Source: Bacteroidales bacterium Bact_20 (GTDB lineage: Bacteria; Bacteroidota; Bacteroidia; Bacteroidales; DTU049). Taken from it: a stretch of DNA of 20,490 bases. The stretch is from assembly GCA_001603615.1 (NCBI GenBank), contig LUZL01000035.1:1-20490 (forward strand), in the 5' to 3' direction. Within the stretch, counting starts at the first letter, position 1. Every line of letters begins with the position of its first letter. Shown piece by piece: positions 1 to 11,018 of the stretch. Both the position numbers and the translations under genes were made by a program. The notes under the pieces were generated by a model that searched no databases, had not been told where the DNA came from, and saw only the letters and a list, made by a program, of their open reading frames with translations.

Positions 1-26
1 AATTAATTAATTTGGTAAAAAAAATA

Positions 27-34
27 TAATTTTG
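27..34 (+). promoter_or_regulatory. Candidate -7 box for dut
   Basis: TAATTTTG matches the Bacteroidota -7 consensus TAnnTTTG and ends 10 nt before the dut ATG. No -33 TTTG is seen at the usual distance of about 19-21 nt, because the window starts there, so this is a half-supported promoter. The same TTTGC-then-ATG geometry recurs upstream of glnA. Confidence 0.4.
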
Positions 35-44
35 CAAATAAAAA

Positions 45-479
45 ATGATACAAATTAAAATAAAAAATATATCTAGTCATCCTCTTCCTGACTATGCTAC
101 TGAATACAGTTCTGGAATGGATATATGCGCATTTATAGATCAAGATATAGTTATTCAACCAATGCAGAGAGTTCTGGTGCCTACAGGATTATTTATAGAA
201 CTACCACCTAGCTATGAAGCACAAATAAGACCTAGGTCTGGGTTAGCTATAAAAAATGGAATAACTGTTCTAAATACTCCAGGGACTATAGATGCTGACT
301 ATAGAGGAGAGATCAAAGTAATATTAATTAATTTAAGTGAATCAGAATATATAATACATGATGGAGATAGAATAGCTCAAATGGTTATACAAAAAGTTGA
401 TAGAGCTATATGGAATGAAGTAGAACAAATAAGTGATACTGAACGAGGAGATGGGGGATTTGGACATACAGGAAAATAA
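45..479 (+). CDS. dut: dUTP diphosphatase (dUTPase)
   Basis: Hydrolyses dUTP to dUMP and pyrophosphate, keeping uracil out of DNA and supplying dUMP for dTMP synthesis; cytosolic homotrimer in this family. All five trimeric dUTPase motifs are visible in 144 residues, the usual length: motif 1 around SSGMDICA (22-29), motif 2 PRSGLA (63-68), motif 3 [11 protein letters not shown] (80-90) with the catalytic Asp and Tyr, motif 4 GDRIAQMVI (107-115), and the Gly-rich motif 5 [10 protein letters not shown] (134-143). The ATG at 45 is preceded by a Bacteroidota-like -7 box. The next gene begins 19 nt downstream on the same strand, so the two are probably co-transcribed. The identification is secure. 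Confidence 0.97.
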   Translation: MIQIKIKNISSHPLPDYATEYSSGMDICAFIDQDIVIQPMQRVLVPTGLFIELPPSYEAQIRPRSGLAIKNGITVLNTPGTIDADYRGEIKVILINLSESEYIIHDGDRIAQMVIQKVDRAIWNEVEQISDTERGDGGFGHTGK

Positions 480-498
480 TAATTAAAAAAATAATATT

Positions 499-1506
499 AT
501 GAAAATAGTAATACCAATGGCTGGTATGGGAAAAAGAATGAGGCCACATACACTTACTACTCCTAAGCCATTGATACCTTTGGCAGGTAAACCAATAGTA
601 GAGCGCATTGTCAATATTTTAATAGAATCAGTTGATACTAAAATAGATGAAATAGCTTTCGTTATTGGCGATTTCTCTGAGGATGTTAAGCTGCAAATAA
701 AAAATTTAGGACAAAAACTTGGTATTAATACTACTATATATCATCAAAATAATCCACTAGGTACTGCCCATGCAGTGCTATGTGCTGAACCTTCTCTAAA
801 AGATGAGGTAATAATAGCTTTTGCTGACACATTGTTTTTTTCTAAATTTAATTTAAAAAATATTAATGCTGATGGAATCATTTGGACTTGTGAAGTTCCA
901 AATCCATCTGAATATGGTGTAGTCAAATTAGATGATGATGGATATATTTCTGATTTTTACGAAAAACCAAATACTTATGTGAGTAATCAAGCCATTATAG
1001 GTTTATATTATTTTAGAAATGCTGATATACTAAAAAAATCTTTACTTAAATTATTAGAAAACGATCAAAAGGTAAACGGTGAATATCAATTGACAGATGC
1101 CTTACAATATATGATAGAGAATGGATATAAAATTAAAATTCAAAATGTAGATGAATGGTTAGACTGTGGTAATAAAAATGCTACTTTGTATGCACATAAA
1201 AGGATTCTGGAACGATACCCAAGCGAAAGTGTAATTTCTGAAAAAGTGAAATGTAAAGATGGCATCATAATTCCTCCTTGTTATATAGAAGATGACGTGT
1301 ATATAGAGAATTCTATTGTAGGTCCTTTTGTAAGTGTCAGTAATAATTCTACTATTTCACATTCTATCATTACTAACTCTATTATCCAAGATCACGTTAA
1401 ACTATCTAATGTAAATATAGATAATTCTATGATAGGGAAATATGTAGACTATAACGATTCATATGACGAATTAAATATAGGGGATTTTTCTGAAATTAAT
1501 AGATAA
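499..1506 (+). CDS. Sugar-phosphate nucleotidyltransferase with left-handed beta-helix C-terminus
   Basis: Transfers a nucleotide to a sugar 1-phosphate to make an NDP-sugar, most likely for cell-envelope polysaccharide. The N-terminal signature AGMGKRMRPHT followed by TPKPLIPLAGKP (residues 8-32) is the nucleotide-binding loop and the PKP lysine of the RmlA/GlmU-type nucleotidyltransferase family. FADT near residue 108 is the likely metal-binding Asp region, and EWLDCGN near residue 217 is typical of the sugar-binding side. From about residue 250 the sequence has hexapeptide-like repeats (for example IIIPPCYIEDDVYIENSIVGPFV in shortened form), as expected for a left-handed beta-helix that may carry an acyltransferase or only oligomerise. 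Sugar and nucleotide specificity cannot be read from sequence; mannose-1-phosphate guanylyltransferase-like and glucose-1-phosphate thymidylyltransferase-like are both possible. It follows dut by 19 nt. Confidence 0.88.
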   Translation: MKIVIPMAGMGKRMRPHTLTTPKPLIPLAGKPIVERIVNILIESVDTKIDEIAFVIGDFSEDVKLQIKNLGQKLGINTTIYHQNNPLGTAHAVLCAEPSLKDEVIIAFADTLFFSKFNLKNINADGIIWTCEVPNPSEYGVVKLDDDGYISDFYEKPNTYVSNQAIIGLYYFRNADILKKSLLKLLENDQKVNGEYQLTDALQYMIENGYKIKIQNVDEWLDCGNKNATLYAHKRILERYPSESVISEKVKCKDGIIIPPCYIEDDVYIENSIVGPFVSVSNNSTISHSIITNSIIQDHVKLSNVNIDNSMIGKYVDYNDSYDELNIGDFSEINR

Positions 1507-2122
1507 TTTTTTATCTAAAAGATAAGTAAATAATAGAAGTTTTTTAAATAAAAATTACACATTTATAATAAATGCTTTTGCGTTTAGATAGTAAAATTTT
1601 GAATATAAATCAAAATGGCAATAAAATGCTTAAAGAGAAATGAGAGGAAGGATATCTTGAAAGGTGATAGGATATTTTAATAAATAAAATCTCCTATCAC
1701 CTACCCTAATTACATTCTTTACACTTGTCTAAGCTTCATTATTATTATTTAAAATTCACTATTTCTTATAATCAATTTGGTTTTAATTCAATATTTGTGA
1801 TATTTTTTTGCTATCATAATTGCATATAGTAATTATAAAAAATTCTCTGTAATGTTAATTAATTTTATGATTTTATGATTTTGAAAATCAGATTTAGGCT
1901 GTTTATTTAAGCACATTTTATTTAAGCCTATGACTTTAATAGTAATAAAATCATTACTTTGTTTAAGTATTTTTTTATAAAATGAAAATGCATTATATTT
2001 ATCTGCAACAATAAAAAAATATATAATAAGATAATCAAAAAACTAAAATCTATAGTTACTATTAGAATTAATAATAAAATTATTTCCCTATTTCATTATG
2101 TTAATTTATTAATGAATTTTTA
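1507..2122. other. Non-coding gap between convergent genes
   Basis: About 616 bp of very AT-rich sequence between the plus-strand nucleotidyltransferase and the end of the minus-strand OstA-like gene. It contains one strong hairpin (1662-1702), a short direct repeat TTATTTAAGC occurring twice near 1902-1927, and a 6-bp inverted pair TAGGCT/AGCCTA (1895-1900 and 1925-1930). No reading frame with coding character and no tRNA-like fold was seen. Confidence 0.6.
1662..1702. terminator. Strong hairpin, probable bidirectional terminator
   Basis: Arms AGGTGATAGGA (1662-1672) and TCCTATCACCT (1692-1702) are perfect complements (11 bp). After one T/C mismatch the stem continues for 6 A/T pairs (1674-1679 with 1685-1690), leaving a 5-nt loop. 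It lies between convergent transcription units and could stop both, but it is 155 bp beyond one stop and 420 bp beyond the other, so a small repeat element is also possible. Confidence 0.55.
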
Positions 2123-3646
2123 TTACTTAATATCAGTAATATTAACGTAATTTAGTGCTTTGTATATTTCATTTCTATTTGGGATTAATTTATCGTAATG
2201 AGTTTGAAAACCCTTCAATCTTTGTAGCTCTATAGGGAATTCATCATATGGATAGACAGTGCCCTGTGGATTTTCTAATATCAAGACTTTGTCTAGCTCT
2301 CTTTCTACAAAAGTCAAAATCGTTTGATTACCTGTAGAATAATTGACACCGATGATTTTTTGTTCATCATCTACTAAATAATATGCTAGTTCAGTCTGTC
2401 TAAACATAATTAGAGAATCTATTTCATTATTTTTGAATTTTATAGTTACAGTTATTCCTTTAATTTGATTATATAAAGTATCTATAAATGGTTCTATGAT
2501 AAAAGCATTTTCGAAACCAATCATTTTATCAATATTTTCATTTTTCAAATATAAAATCATTGTATCCGAAGTCATTTGAGTGCTATCAAACCAAAAAATC
2601 GGCAATTTATATAGTGTAAAAATAGAGTCTAATTGGTTAAATACTAACGAATCGCAAACTGCTTGTAAATCGTTTTGAAAAATGCGGACATTTTTATTAA
2701 AAACAAACTCTCTACCTCTCAAGCTATCTGTTATAGTAATTAGCGTATCACCGATGATAGTCAGAGTGTCATTTTCACTATAAAAATCTATTATCGCTGG
2801 TTTATATGATAAGATGGAGCTATCATTTTGTGATAATTTAATGTAAGGACTTGAAATTTTCAGATCATTAATAGTATCTAGCATAATAGCTCTACTGCGA
2901 GCAATTGTTATACTACTTTGTCTATTAAACTGTACTGTATCAGCTTCTATATAATAAGATTGATAATAAATAATCGGATGATTAGTTAAGAAAAAAGTAT
3001 CTGTTTTCATATCATAAATGCCAGCATCACAATAAATTATCATATTAGTATCTGTGATAGTCGTATTATCAAAAAAATATACAAATTCATATCTAGAATT
3101 ATATTTTATTGAGTCGCTTAATATTTTATAATCAGTAGCTACTATTTCTACATTTTTAGCAAAAGATAAATCACCACTGTCCCCGTAATAATATCCTTTT
3201 TTACTAGTAATAGTCTGATATGGATCAGTAATAGTTCCATAATTCAGATAATAAGCAATATTTTTTGTGATGTTATAATCCAATTCATTAGTTTTCAGAA
3301 TATAATAACCATCTGTAAGTGTAACATCTTTTTTAGATTTTGCTATTTTAGTATCTCCATTATAATCAATGTATTTAGAAGTCAGTGTTATTTGGTTTTT
3401 TCCTATTAATGTTACATTGCCAAAAGCCTCTACTCTATTTTCTTTAGTATATAAAAAAGCACTATCGCAATATAGATAATTGCCATCATGATTAAATGAG
3501 ACATTACCAACTAGTATTTGTATATCGCTTCGTATCTGAGAATATTTTAATATGTCAGCATGATCTAGTTGAATTTTTATCTGACAGAATAAATTATTAG
3601 TTAAAAAAAGTAAAAATATTGCTATAACAGTATAGAAGCGAGGCAC
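2123..3646 (-). CDS. OstA/LptA-like exported protein
   Basis: 507 residues. The N-terminus MPRFYTVIAIFLLFLTNNLFCQ is a signal peptide, so the protein is exported. The rest is repetitive, made of short strands of the type 'GNVSFNHDGNYLYCDSAF', 'GNVTLIGKN', 'YIDYNGDTKIA', 'IIYCDAGIYDM', 'NVRIFQNDLQAVCDSLVF', which is the pattern of OstA/LptA beta-jelly-roll proteins that carry lipopolysaccharide across the periplasm. Bacteroidota encode long OstA-like proteins of about this size. The exact role in LPS transport is inferred from the fold. It is the last gene of the purA operon: its ATG lies 2 nt after the stop of the PepSY-like gene, so translation is probably coupled. Confidence 0.8.
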   Translation of the reverse strand: MPRFYTVIAIFLLFLTNNLFCQIKIQLDHADILKYSQIRSDIQILVGNVSFNHDGNYLYCDSAFLYTKENRVEAFGNVTLIGKNQITLTSKYIDYNGDTKIAKSKKDVTLTDGYYILKTNELDYNITKNIAYYLNYGTITDPYQTITSKKGYYYGDSGDLSFAKNVEIVATDYKILSDSIKYNSRYEFVYFFDNTTITDTNMIIYCDAGIYDMKTDTFFLTNHPIIYYQSYYIEADTVQFNRQSSITIARSRAIMLDTINDLKISSPYIKLSQNDSSILSYKPAIIDFYSENDTLTIIGDTLITITDSLRGREFVFNKNVRIFQNDLQAVCDSLVFNQLDSIFTLYKLPIFWFDSTQMTSDTMILYLKNENIDKMIGFENAFIIEPFIDTLYNQIKGITVTIKFKNNEIDSLIMFRQTELAYYLVDDEQKIIGVNYSTGNQTILTFVERELDKVLILENPQGTVYPYDEFPIELQRLKGFQTHYDKLIPNRNEIYKALNYVNITDIK

Positions 3647-3648
3647 AA

Positions 3649-6457
<2,809 letters not shown>

Positions 6458-6689
6458 ATCATATTAGATATTTTTTTAGGAAAATATTCATATTAATTAT
6501 TTATTTCATTTATTAAATTGAAATATTTAAATAAATTATATATTAAATTTAAAATTAGTACATATAAATATTGATTTATTAAAGCTTAATCAATGAAAAA
6601 CTATAATTTTTTATTATTAAACTAAAATGACTTTTTAGATATTTATTATTCTTAACTAGTCGTAAGCATTTTAATAATAAATATTTAAT

Positions 6690-6697
6690 TAACTTTG
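6690..6697 (+). promoter_or_regulatory. Candidate -7 box for glutamine synthetase
   Basis: TAACTTTG fits the TAnnTTTG consensus and ends 12 nt before the ATG at 6710. It overlaps a potential TTG start at 6695, which argues against using that codon. No clear -33 TTTG was found. Confidence 0.4.
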
Positions 6698-6709
6698 CAG
6701 AAAAATATT

Positions 6710-8221
6710 ATGTATTACGAAGAATTAATCCCATTGCAAGATTTTATTGAAAAAGAAAGAAATGATTTCTCTATAGATGATATAGTGAAATATGCTAAAG
6801 AATTTGATGTAAATCATTTAAATTTTCATTATATAGCCGAGGATGGTAGAGTGAAAACGCTTAATTTCATAATACAAAGTGAGAAACATTTGAGAGAGAT
6901 TTTATCTGCTGGTGAACGAGTAGATGGATCTAGTTTATTTAAATATTTAGAGTCTGGTTCTAGTGATTTATATGTAATACCAAAAATAAAATCAGTTTTT
7001 CTAAATCCTTTTCAGCAAGAGCCTACTTTAGGTTTTTTCTGTAAATATTTTGATAAAAATGGCGCTCCTACACCTTTTTCTCCTGAGAATATATTAATAA
7101 ATGCTGAGAAGTCTCTAGAGCAAGCCACTGGAATAGAGATGCATGGCATGGGCGAGCTCGAATACTATGTTATTTATCCTAAGGAATCTTTATATTTAGC
7201 AACAGATCAAAGAGGTTATCACGAGTCTATGCCATTCGTGAAATATGAAGATCTACGTATAGAAGCCCTTAATTGTTTGAAAGTTATGGGAGCATCTATT
7301 AAATATGCACATAGCGAGGTTGGTAATTTCACTGATGATAAATATTGCTATGAACAAAATGAAATCGAATTCTTACCAGTTCCATTAGATGATGCCGCTA
7401 TAAATCTAATAACTGCTAAATGGGTATTGAGAGTTTTAGGCTATAAATATGGAGTACAAGTGAGTTTCGCTCCTAAAATTACTGTTGGAAAAGCCGGCAG
7501 TGGTATGCATATACACATGAAACTGCTCAAAGATGGGAAAAATGTTGTTATTAATGAAAATGGTGAAGTAAGTGATATTAGCAAAAAAGCTATCGCCGGT
7601 ATTATGGAGCTAGCCCCTTCATTAACAGCTTTTGGTAATTGTGTCCCTACAAGTTATCTGCGTCTAGAACCTAATCAAGAAGCTCCTACCAAAATTTGCT
7701 GGGGAGAGCGTAATAGAAGTGCACTAGTAAGAGTACCACTAGGCTGGAGCAAAAATGCTGTAGATATGTTTAAAATAGCTAATGAAGGCTTAGAACCTTC
7801 TAAAGTTAATGTTTCTCAAAAACCAACTTTCGAATTCCGTGTTCCTGACGGCTCTGCAGATATTTATTTGCTTATTTCTGCATTAGCAGTGGCTGTCAGA
7901 GAAGGACTTAATAATCCTAATGCCCTGCAAATAGCTGATAAATACAAAATAGAAGGAAATATCTTTAAAGAAGAACTAAAAGATATCGCTGATAAATTGC
8001 CCAATTTACCTACTTCTTGTATAGAATCTAGTAGAAAATTAAAAGAACAAAAAGATTTTTATACTAAAAATGATGTTTTCCCCTCAGAAGTTATTGACTA
8101 TCAAATAAAAAAATTACAAGCTTTCAATGATGAAAATCTTAGTCATAAAATTCAAACTACTTTAGAGCCCGAAAAGACTAAAATTATTAAAGATTTAGTA
8201 AATAAATTTATTGATTGCTAA
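6710..8221 (+). CDS. glnA: Glutamine synthetase (type I-like)
   Basis: Makes glutamine from glutamate, ammonia and ATP; dodecameric cytosolic enzyme and main ammonia-assimilation step. Counting from the ATG at 6710 (503 residues): the beta-grasp region is in the first ~115 residues, GELEYYVI (148-155) carries the metal-binding Glu, EVGNF and EQNEIEF (203-221) the next Glu ligands, GSGMHIHM (263-270) the ATP/glutamate loop with the catalytic His, NRSALVRVP (335-343) the substrate Arg loop, and EFRVPDGSADIY (375-386) the final Glu/Arg region. No NLYDLP-type adenylylation site is evident, so regulation by adenylylation is unlikely. The open frame begins at a TTG at 6695, but that codon lies in a promoter-like box, so the ATG at 6710 is preferred. 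Transcribed divergently from purA. Confidence 0.93.
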   Translation: MYYEELIPLQDFIEKERNDFSIDDIVKYAKEFDVNHLNFHYIAEDGRVKTLNFIIQSEKHLREILSAGERVDGSSLFKYLESGSSDLYVIPKIKSVFLNPFQQEPTLGFFCKYFDKNGAPTPFSPENILINAEKSLEQATGIEMHGMGELEYYVIYPKESLYLATDQRGYHESMPFVKYEDLRIEALNCLKVMGASIKYAHSEVGNFTDDKYCYEQNEIEFLPVPLDDAAINLITAKWVLRVLGYKYGVQVSFAPKITVGKAGSGMHIHMKLLKDGKNVVINENGEVSDISKKAIAGIMELAPSLTAFGNCVPTSYLRLEPNQEAPTKICWGERNRSALVRVPLGWSKNAVDMFKIANEGLEPSKVNVSQKPTFEFRVPDGSADIYLLISALAVAVREGLNNPNALQIADKYKIEGNIFKEELKDIADKLPNLPTSCIESSRKLKEQKDFYTKNDVFPSEVIDYQIKKLQAFNDENLSHKIQTTLEPEKTKIIKDLVNKFIDC

Positions 8222-8918
8222 TTAATTTTTTAAATAGACATAAAAGAGAATAATTTTTATAAGGTATTAGATTGGATATGTTAGAAGAAAAAAATAAAGG
8301 AGCGATTATATAAGTTTTGGTAAAAACTAGAAACTGTAAGAAACTGGAAGCGAAGATACCAATAAAATATTTTTATATAATGTGAGTTCATCATATATAT
8401 GAAGATAATAAGAATGAATTGGCAGGTTATGAATATAACATTTTTATCAAAAAAAATACTTTTTAAAGTGAGCTCATTTATTAAATATTAAATTGACGGA
8501 TATAAAAATAATCAGATTTGTAATGTATTTTTTTAATAAGTTTATCATGCAATAAAGTATCTAAAATGCTTGGATTTGCTTTGTCTTTTGCTATCAGGTT
8601 CATTATGGTGTCTCCCCTAAATTAATATCTAAAATCTAAGGTTGATTCTACATTAGCTACAAAAGTCAAGTAATCGGATTTATCGGACTCTTGTAATACT
8701 TTAATATGTTTTTGTACTTCTTTAAAAAATCACATCTTATTCGTAAAATTGTTTAGGGGTTTTACTATATTTTTTAGTAACTCAAACCTGACAATAAACG
8801 CGGGAAAAAGAACATACTTTCCTTGAAGGAATATTATTTATTCCTAAACTTTTTCCTAGACGGCGAGATGGAATGGGTCCAAAGCTTATCTTATATTTTT
8901 TATTAATTTTTGTTGTTG
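8222..8918. other. Intergenic region at left border of the accessory cluster
   Basis: About 700 bp between glnA (plus) and the metallo-beta-lactamase-fold gene (minus). It holds a degenerate minus-strand reading frame (8481-8729, described separately) and a small 7-bp hairpin (AGGAATA 8827-8833, TATTCCT 8839-8845). There is no clear terminator directly after either gene and no IS ends or integrase. This is where housekeeping genes give way to the accessory cluster. Confidence 0.5.
8481..8729 (-). pseudogene. Remnant of an unidentified gene with an internal stop
   Basis: On the minus strand one frame is open from 8729 to 8481 except for a TAA at 8624-8622. The part before the stop reads as a plausible helical segment (EVQKHIKVLQESDKSDYL, then TFVANVESTLDFRY). 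The part after it has its own ATG at 8603 and encodes 40 residues (MNLIAKDKANPSILDTLL ... YFYIRQFNI). The same-frame continuity and protein-like composition suggest the 3' end of a decayed gene, but no family is recognised. The 40-residue ORF might instead be a small gene of its own. Low confidence. Confidence 0.25.
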
Positions 8919-9701
8919 TTAAAACAATAATTTTTGACCTGTTTTTACCTGATTTACATTAAATTCATTATAAAATACCGACAGTGCCGGTAATTCAGTA
9001 CAATGTGAGGGGAATAAACGTTCTACTCTAATTTGCTTAAAATATTCAATGGTATTTTGCAATTGAGCATTTCTGTTTTTTAAATGAAGACCACCAATAA
9101 TTGCTTTTACATTCTTAATGCCACTTACCTTTTTGGCATATTCCGTTATATTGCAAATTCCCGCATGAGCACAACCCGAAATGATTATCAATTCATTATT
9201 CTGAATAATTACCATTGCAGAATCGTCGGGCACAAAATCATCATTTCCCTGAGCATCAATAAAAGATGTACTTTTAGACTCAAATGTATTCTCACGTGGA
9301 ATTTCTCCAAGGAAAATTATATTTTGTGTAATATAATAAGGCGATTCAGACTCTACGAGATGATACTTAGCTTCTATTTCTTCCTTACTCATAGAAAGTC
9401 CAATGTTTTCACTACTTCCTTTTCTGTATCTCTTAATAAATGATTTAGGGTGTGTTATCAATTTCTTATTATTTAAAAATTTTAAACCATTCCCGTGATC
9501 CCAGTGTCCGTGACTTAACAAAATGGTATCAACTATTTCTGGTAGGCTTATTCCCAATAAAATGCTGTTAACAAGAAAAACAGAACTATGACCTGTATCA
9601 AATAATATATTTTTCCCATCATGCTCTATAAGGTATGATAAACCGTGCTCAGCTAATAATTTTCCACCTGCAGCATTTTCAGTTAAAACAGTTAATTTCA
9701 T
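8919..9701 (-). CDS. Metallo-beta-lactamase-fold hydrolase (COG1237 type)
   Basis: 260 residues, complete. FDTG (34-37) and SHGHWDHG (63-70) give the first metal site (His64, His66, Asp68, His69), SGCAHAG (175-181) supplies a Cys/His pair, GGLHL (203-207) a further His, and SHCTE (232-236) closes the site. The order and the SGCAHAG/GGLHL pair match the COG1237 family, annotated as the dihydropterin-ribofuranosylaminobenzene phosphate synthase-like group; true function in bacteria is mostly unknown. No signal peptide, so cytosolic. It is the last gene of the accessory cluster, 13 nt after the small Cys-module/ferredoxin-like gene. Related hydrolases are often found beside NifX/MinD-type gene sets in anaerobes, which suggests a link to cofactor metabolism, but the substrate cannot be inferred. 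Confidence 0.85.
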   Translation of the reverse strand: MKLTVLTENAAGGKLLAEHGLSYLIEHDGKNILFDTGHSSVFLVNSILLGISLPEIVDTILLSHGHWDHGNGLKFLNNKKLITHPKSFIKRYRKGSSENIGLSMSKEEIEAKYHLVESESPYYITQNIIFLGEIPRENTFESKSTSFIDAQGNDDFVPDDSAMVIIQNNELIIISGCAHAGICNITEYAKKVSGIKNVKAIIGGLHLKNRNAQLQNTIEYFKQIRVERLFPSHCTELPALSVFYNEFNVNQVKTGQKLLF

Positions 9702-9714
9702 ACGCTGTTATATT

Positions 9715-10116
9715 TTAGTTTATCATAATTGCTTTAACAGGATAGGTATCAATACAAGGAAGGCATTTTGTAAAATACTCTTTATTGATTTTTGCTTTCT
9801 TATTTTTAATAATTATGGCACCATATAGGCATGCATTCATAAACGCACTACATCCGCCATATAATTCAACATTTATAATAGGAAATGAGACTTCTTTTAA
9901 ATTACTATTTTCAACTTTCTTTAAAAATTTATTACCAGAATTATCTTGTCTTGTTAAAGGTATTTTATATGTAGGACAAATTATAGCAAAACAAGGCACT
10001 CCTCTTTGATGTGAAGCACTATACCCACATTGAGAATAAATACATTTTCCTTCCGTGTCTTTCATAAATTTATTTTCGCATTGTTTTTGGTTCTTCGTTT
10101 TTCTATTTCCGAACAT
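9715..10116 (-). CDS. Cys-module plus degenerate two-cluster ferredoxin protein
   Basis: 133 residues in two parts. Residues 25-57 align without gaps to residues 154-186 of the DUF134 protein in this cluster (C-x-C-x2-C-G ... H ... P-C ... C-P-x-C pattern); here Cys positions 27 and 50 are Tyr. Residues 80-133 have the layout of a two-[4Fe-4S] ferredoxin (INVEL ... ACLYGAI ... PVKAI), but the CxxCxxCxxxC ligands read Y86, C89, F92, C96 and F115, C118, C121, Y125. So 6 of 14 expected cysteines are Tyr or Phe, all coded TAT or TTT, one base from TGT. The frame is open over its full length. It either has a changed metal site or is an eroding gene. Neighbours: 1 nt after the VOC gene, 13 nt before the hydrolase. 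The ancestral role was probably electron transfer or metal binding. Confidence 0.75.
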   Translation of the reverse strand: MFGNRKTKNQKQCENKFMKDTEGKCIYSQCGYSASHQRGVPCFAIICPTYKIPLTRQDNSGNKFLKKVENSNLKEVSFPIINVELYGGCSAFMNACLYGAIIIKNKKAKINKEYFTKCLPCIDTYPVKAIMIN

Positions 10117-10117
10117 A

Positions 10118-10489
10118 TTATTTACTTTTTATTTCAAACACATTAGAATTTGCATCGCTTATAAAATAAGTTTCTGAATTTTCTTTTATTCGTGTAAAAA
10201 CTCTATACCCTTTCTTATTAGCTTCTTCCGCTATTTTTTGTGCATTTTTTGTGCAAATACCTATATGTGCAAATGTTGGTTTTATAAAATCATTATTAAT
10301 AAATAATTCTAATTCTACTCCTTCACAATTCCCATATAAGATTTTTACATTTTGGGAAATTTTAAAAATATCATTAGCTTCTTTTTCTGATAATATAAAT
10401 GTTCTTAATATTTTAAAATGAAGAATGTCTTCATAAAAAGATTTTACGTCTTTTTCCAATACCTGTAATCCTAAATGTTTAAATATCAT
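10118..10489 (-). CDS. VOC-superfamily (glyoxalase-like) protein
   Basis: 123 residues from the ATG at 10489. Two beta-alpha-beta-beta-beta units are visible: FKHLGLQVLEKDVKSFYED at the start and FAHIGICTKNAQKIAEEA from about 73. Likely metal ligands are at the standard VOC positions: His5, Glu59 or Glu61 in GVELELF, His75, and Glu119 in NVFEI. This looks like a competent divalent-metal site, as in glyoxalase I, epimerase or dioxygenase relatives, but the substrate is not predictable. The frame extends upstream to 10531 inside cobO; the inner ATG, 7 nt after the cobO stop, fits the homology start (MIFKHLGL) better. A methylmalonyl-CoA epimerase-like role would be attractive next to a corrinoid gene, but nothing in the sequence proves it. 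Confidence 0.8.
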   Translation of the reverse strand: MIFKHLGLQVLEKDVKSFYEDILHFKILRTFILSEKEANDIFKISQNVKILYGNCEGVELELFINNDFIKPTFAHIGICTKNAQKIAEEANKKGYRVFTRIKENSETYFISDANSNVFEIKSK

Positions 10490-10496
10490 ATTTTGT

Positions 10497-11018
10497 CTAG
10501 TAATCGATACCTTTTCTTGCTTGTATTCCATTGTTAAAATAATGTTTAATTTCTTTCATTTCTGTTACTAAATCGGATATTTCGATTAATTCCTCAGGTG
10601 CATATCTACCGGTAAGAACTATTTCTATGTTTTCCGGATGATTTTTTAATACATTCTTTAAATCATCTAAAGAAATTAATTGATAATAAAGAGCAATGCA
10701 AATCTCATCTAACACTATTACATCATACAAATGGCTTTCTATGGCTTTTTTAACTTCATTCAGTCCTTTTTGTGCCGCCAAAATATCTTTTTCAGTAGGT
10801 TGATTAATAATAAAACAATCTAAACCATATTGATTGATGACAATTTCGGGAAAACGCTTCAATGCATCCAATTCTGAATAGTGGATTCCTTTTACAAATT
10901 GGGCGATAAACACTTTTTTGCCGGCACCCACTGCTCTGATTGCTAATCCTAAAGCAGCTGTTGTTTTGCCTTTACCGTTTCCGGTATATAAATGAATATA
11001 TCCTTTATAATTATCCAT
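10497..11018 (-). CDS. cobO: Cob(I)alamin adenosyltransferase (CobO/BtuR type)
   Basis: Transfers the 5'-deoxyadenosyl group of ATP to cob(I)alamin or a precursor corrinoid, making adenosylcobalamin; cytosolic. The 173-residue protein has the P-loop GNGKGKTT (13-20), the Walker-B-like VIVLDEIC segment in the middle, and the family C-terminus LTGRYAPEELIEISDLV ... HYFNNGIQARKGIDY. Length and motifs match the CobO/CobA/BtuR family, distinct from PduO and EutT. It overlaps the upstream MinD-type gene by 8 nt and is followed by the VOC gene after 7 nt, so it is translated within the accessory operon. No other cobalamin biosynthesis gene is in the window, so it probably serves salvage or an adenosylcorrinoid-dependent partner elsewhere. 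Confidence 0.93.
   Translation of the reverse strand: MDNYKGYIHLYTGNGKGKTTAALGLAIRAVGAGKKVFIAQFVKGIHYSELDALKRFPEIVINQYGLDCFIINQPTEKDILAAQKGLNEVKKAIESHLYDVIVLDEICIALYYQLISLDDLKNVLKNHPENIEIVLTGRYAPEELIEISDLVTEMKEIKHYFNNGIQARKGIDY

Noticed and set aside
6695..6709. TTG start for glutamine synthetase
   Set aside because: The codon is part of a TAACTTTG promoter-like box, and an ATG follows five codons later.
10490..10531. Upstream start for the VOC protein inside cobO
   Set aside because: The 14 extra residues overlap cobO, while the inner ATG, 7 nt after the cobO stop, begins exactly at the VOC fold.
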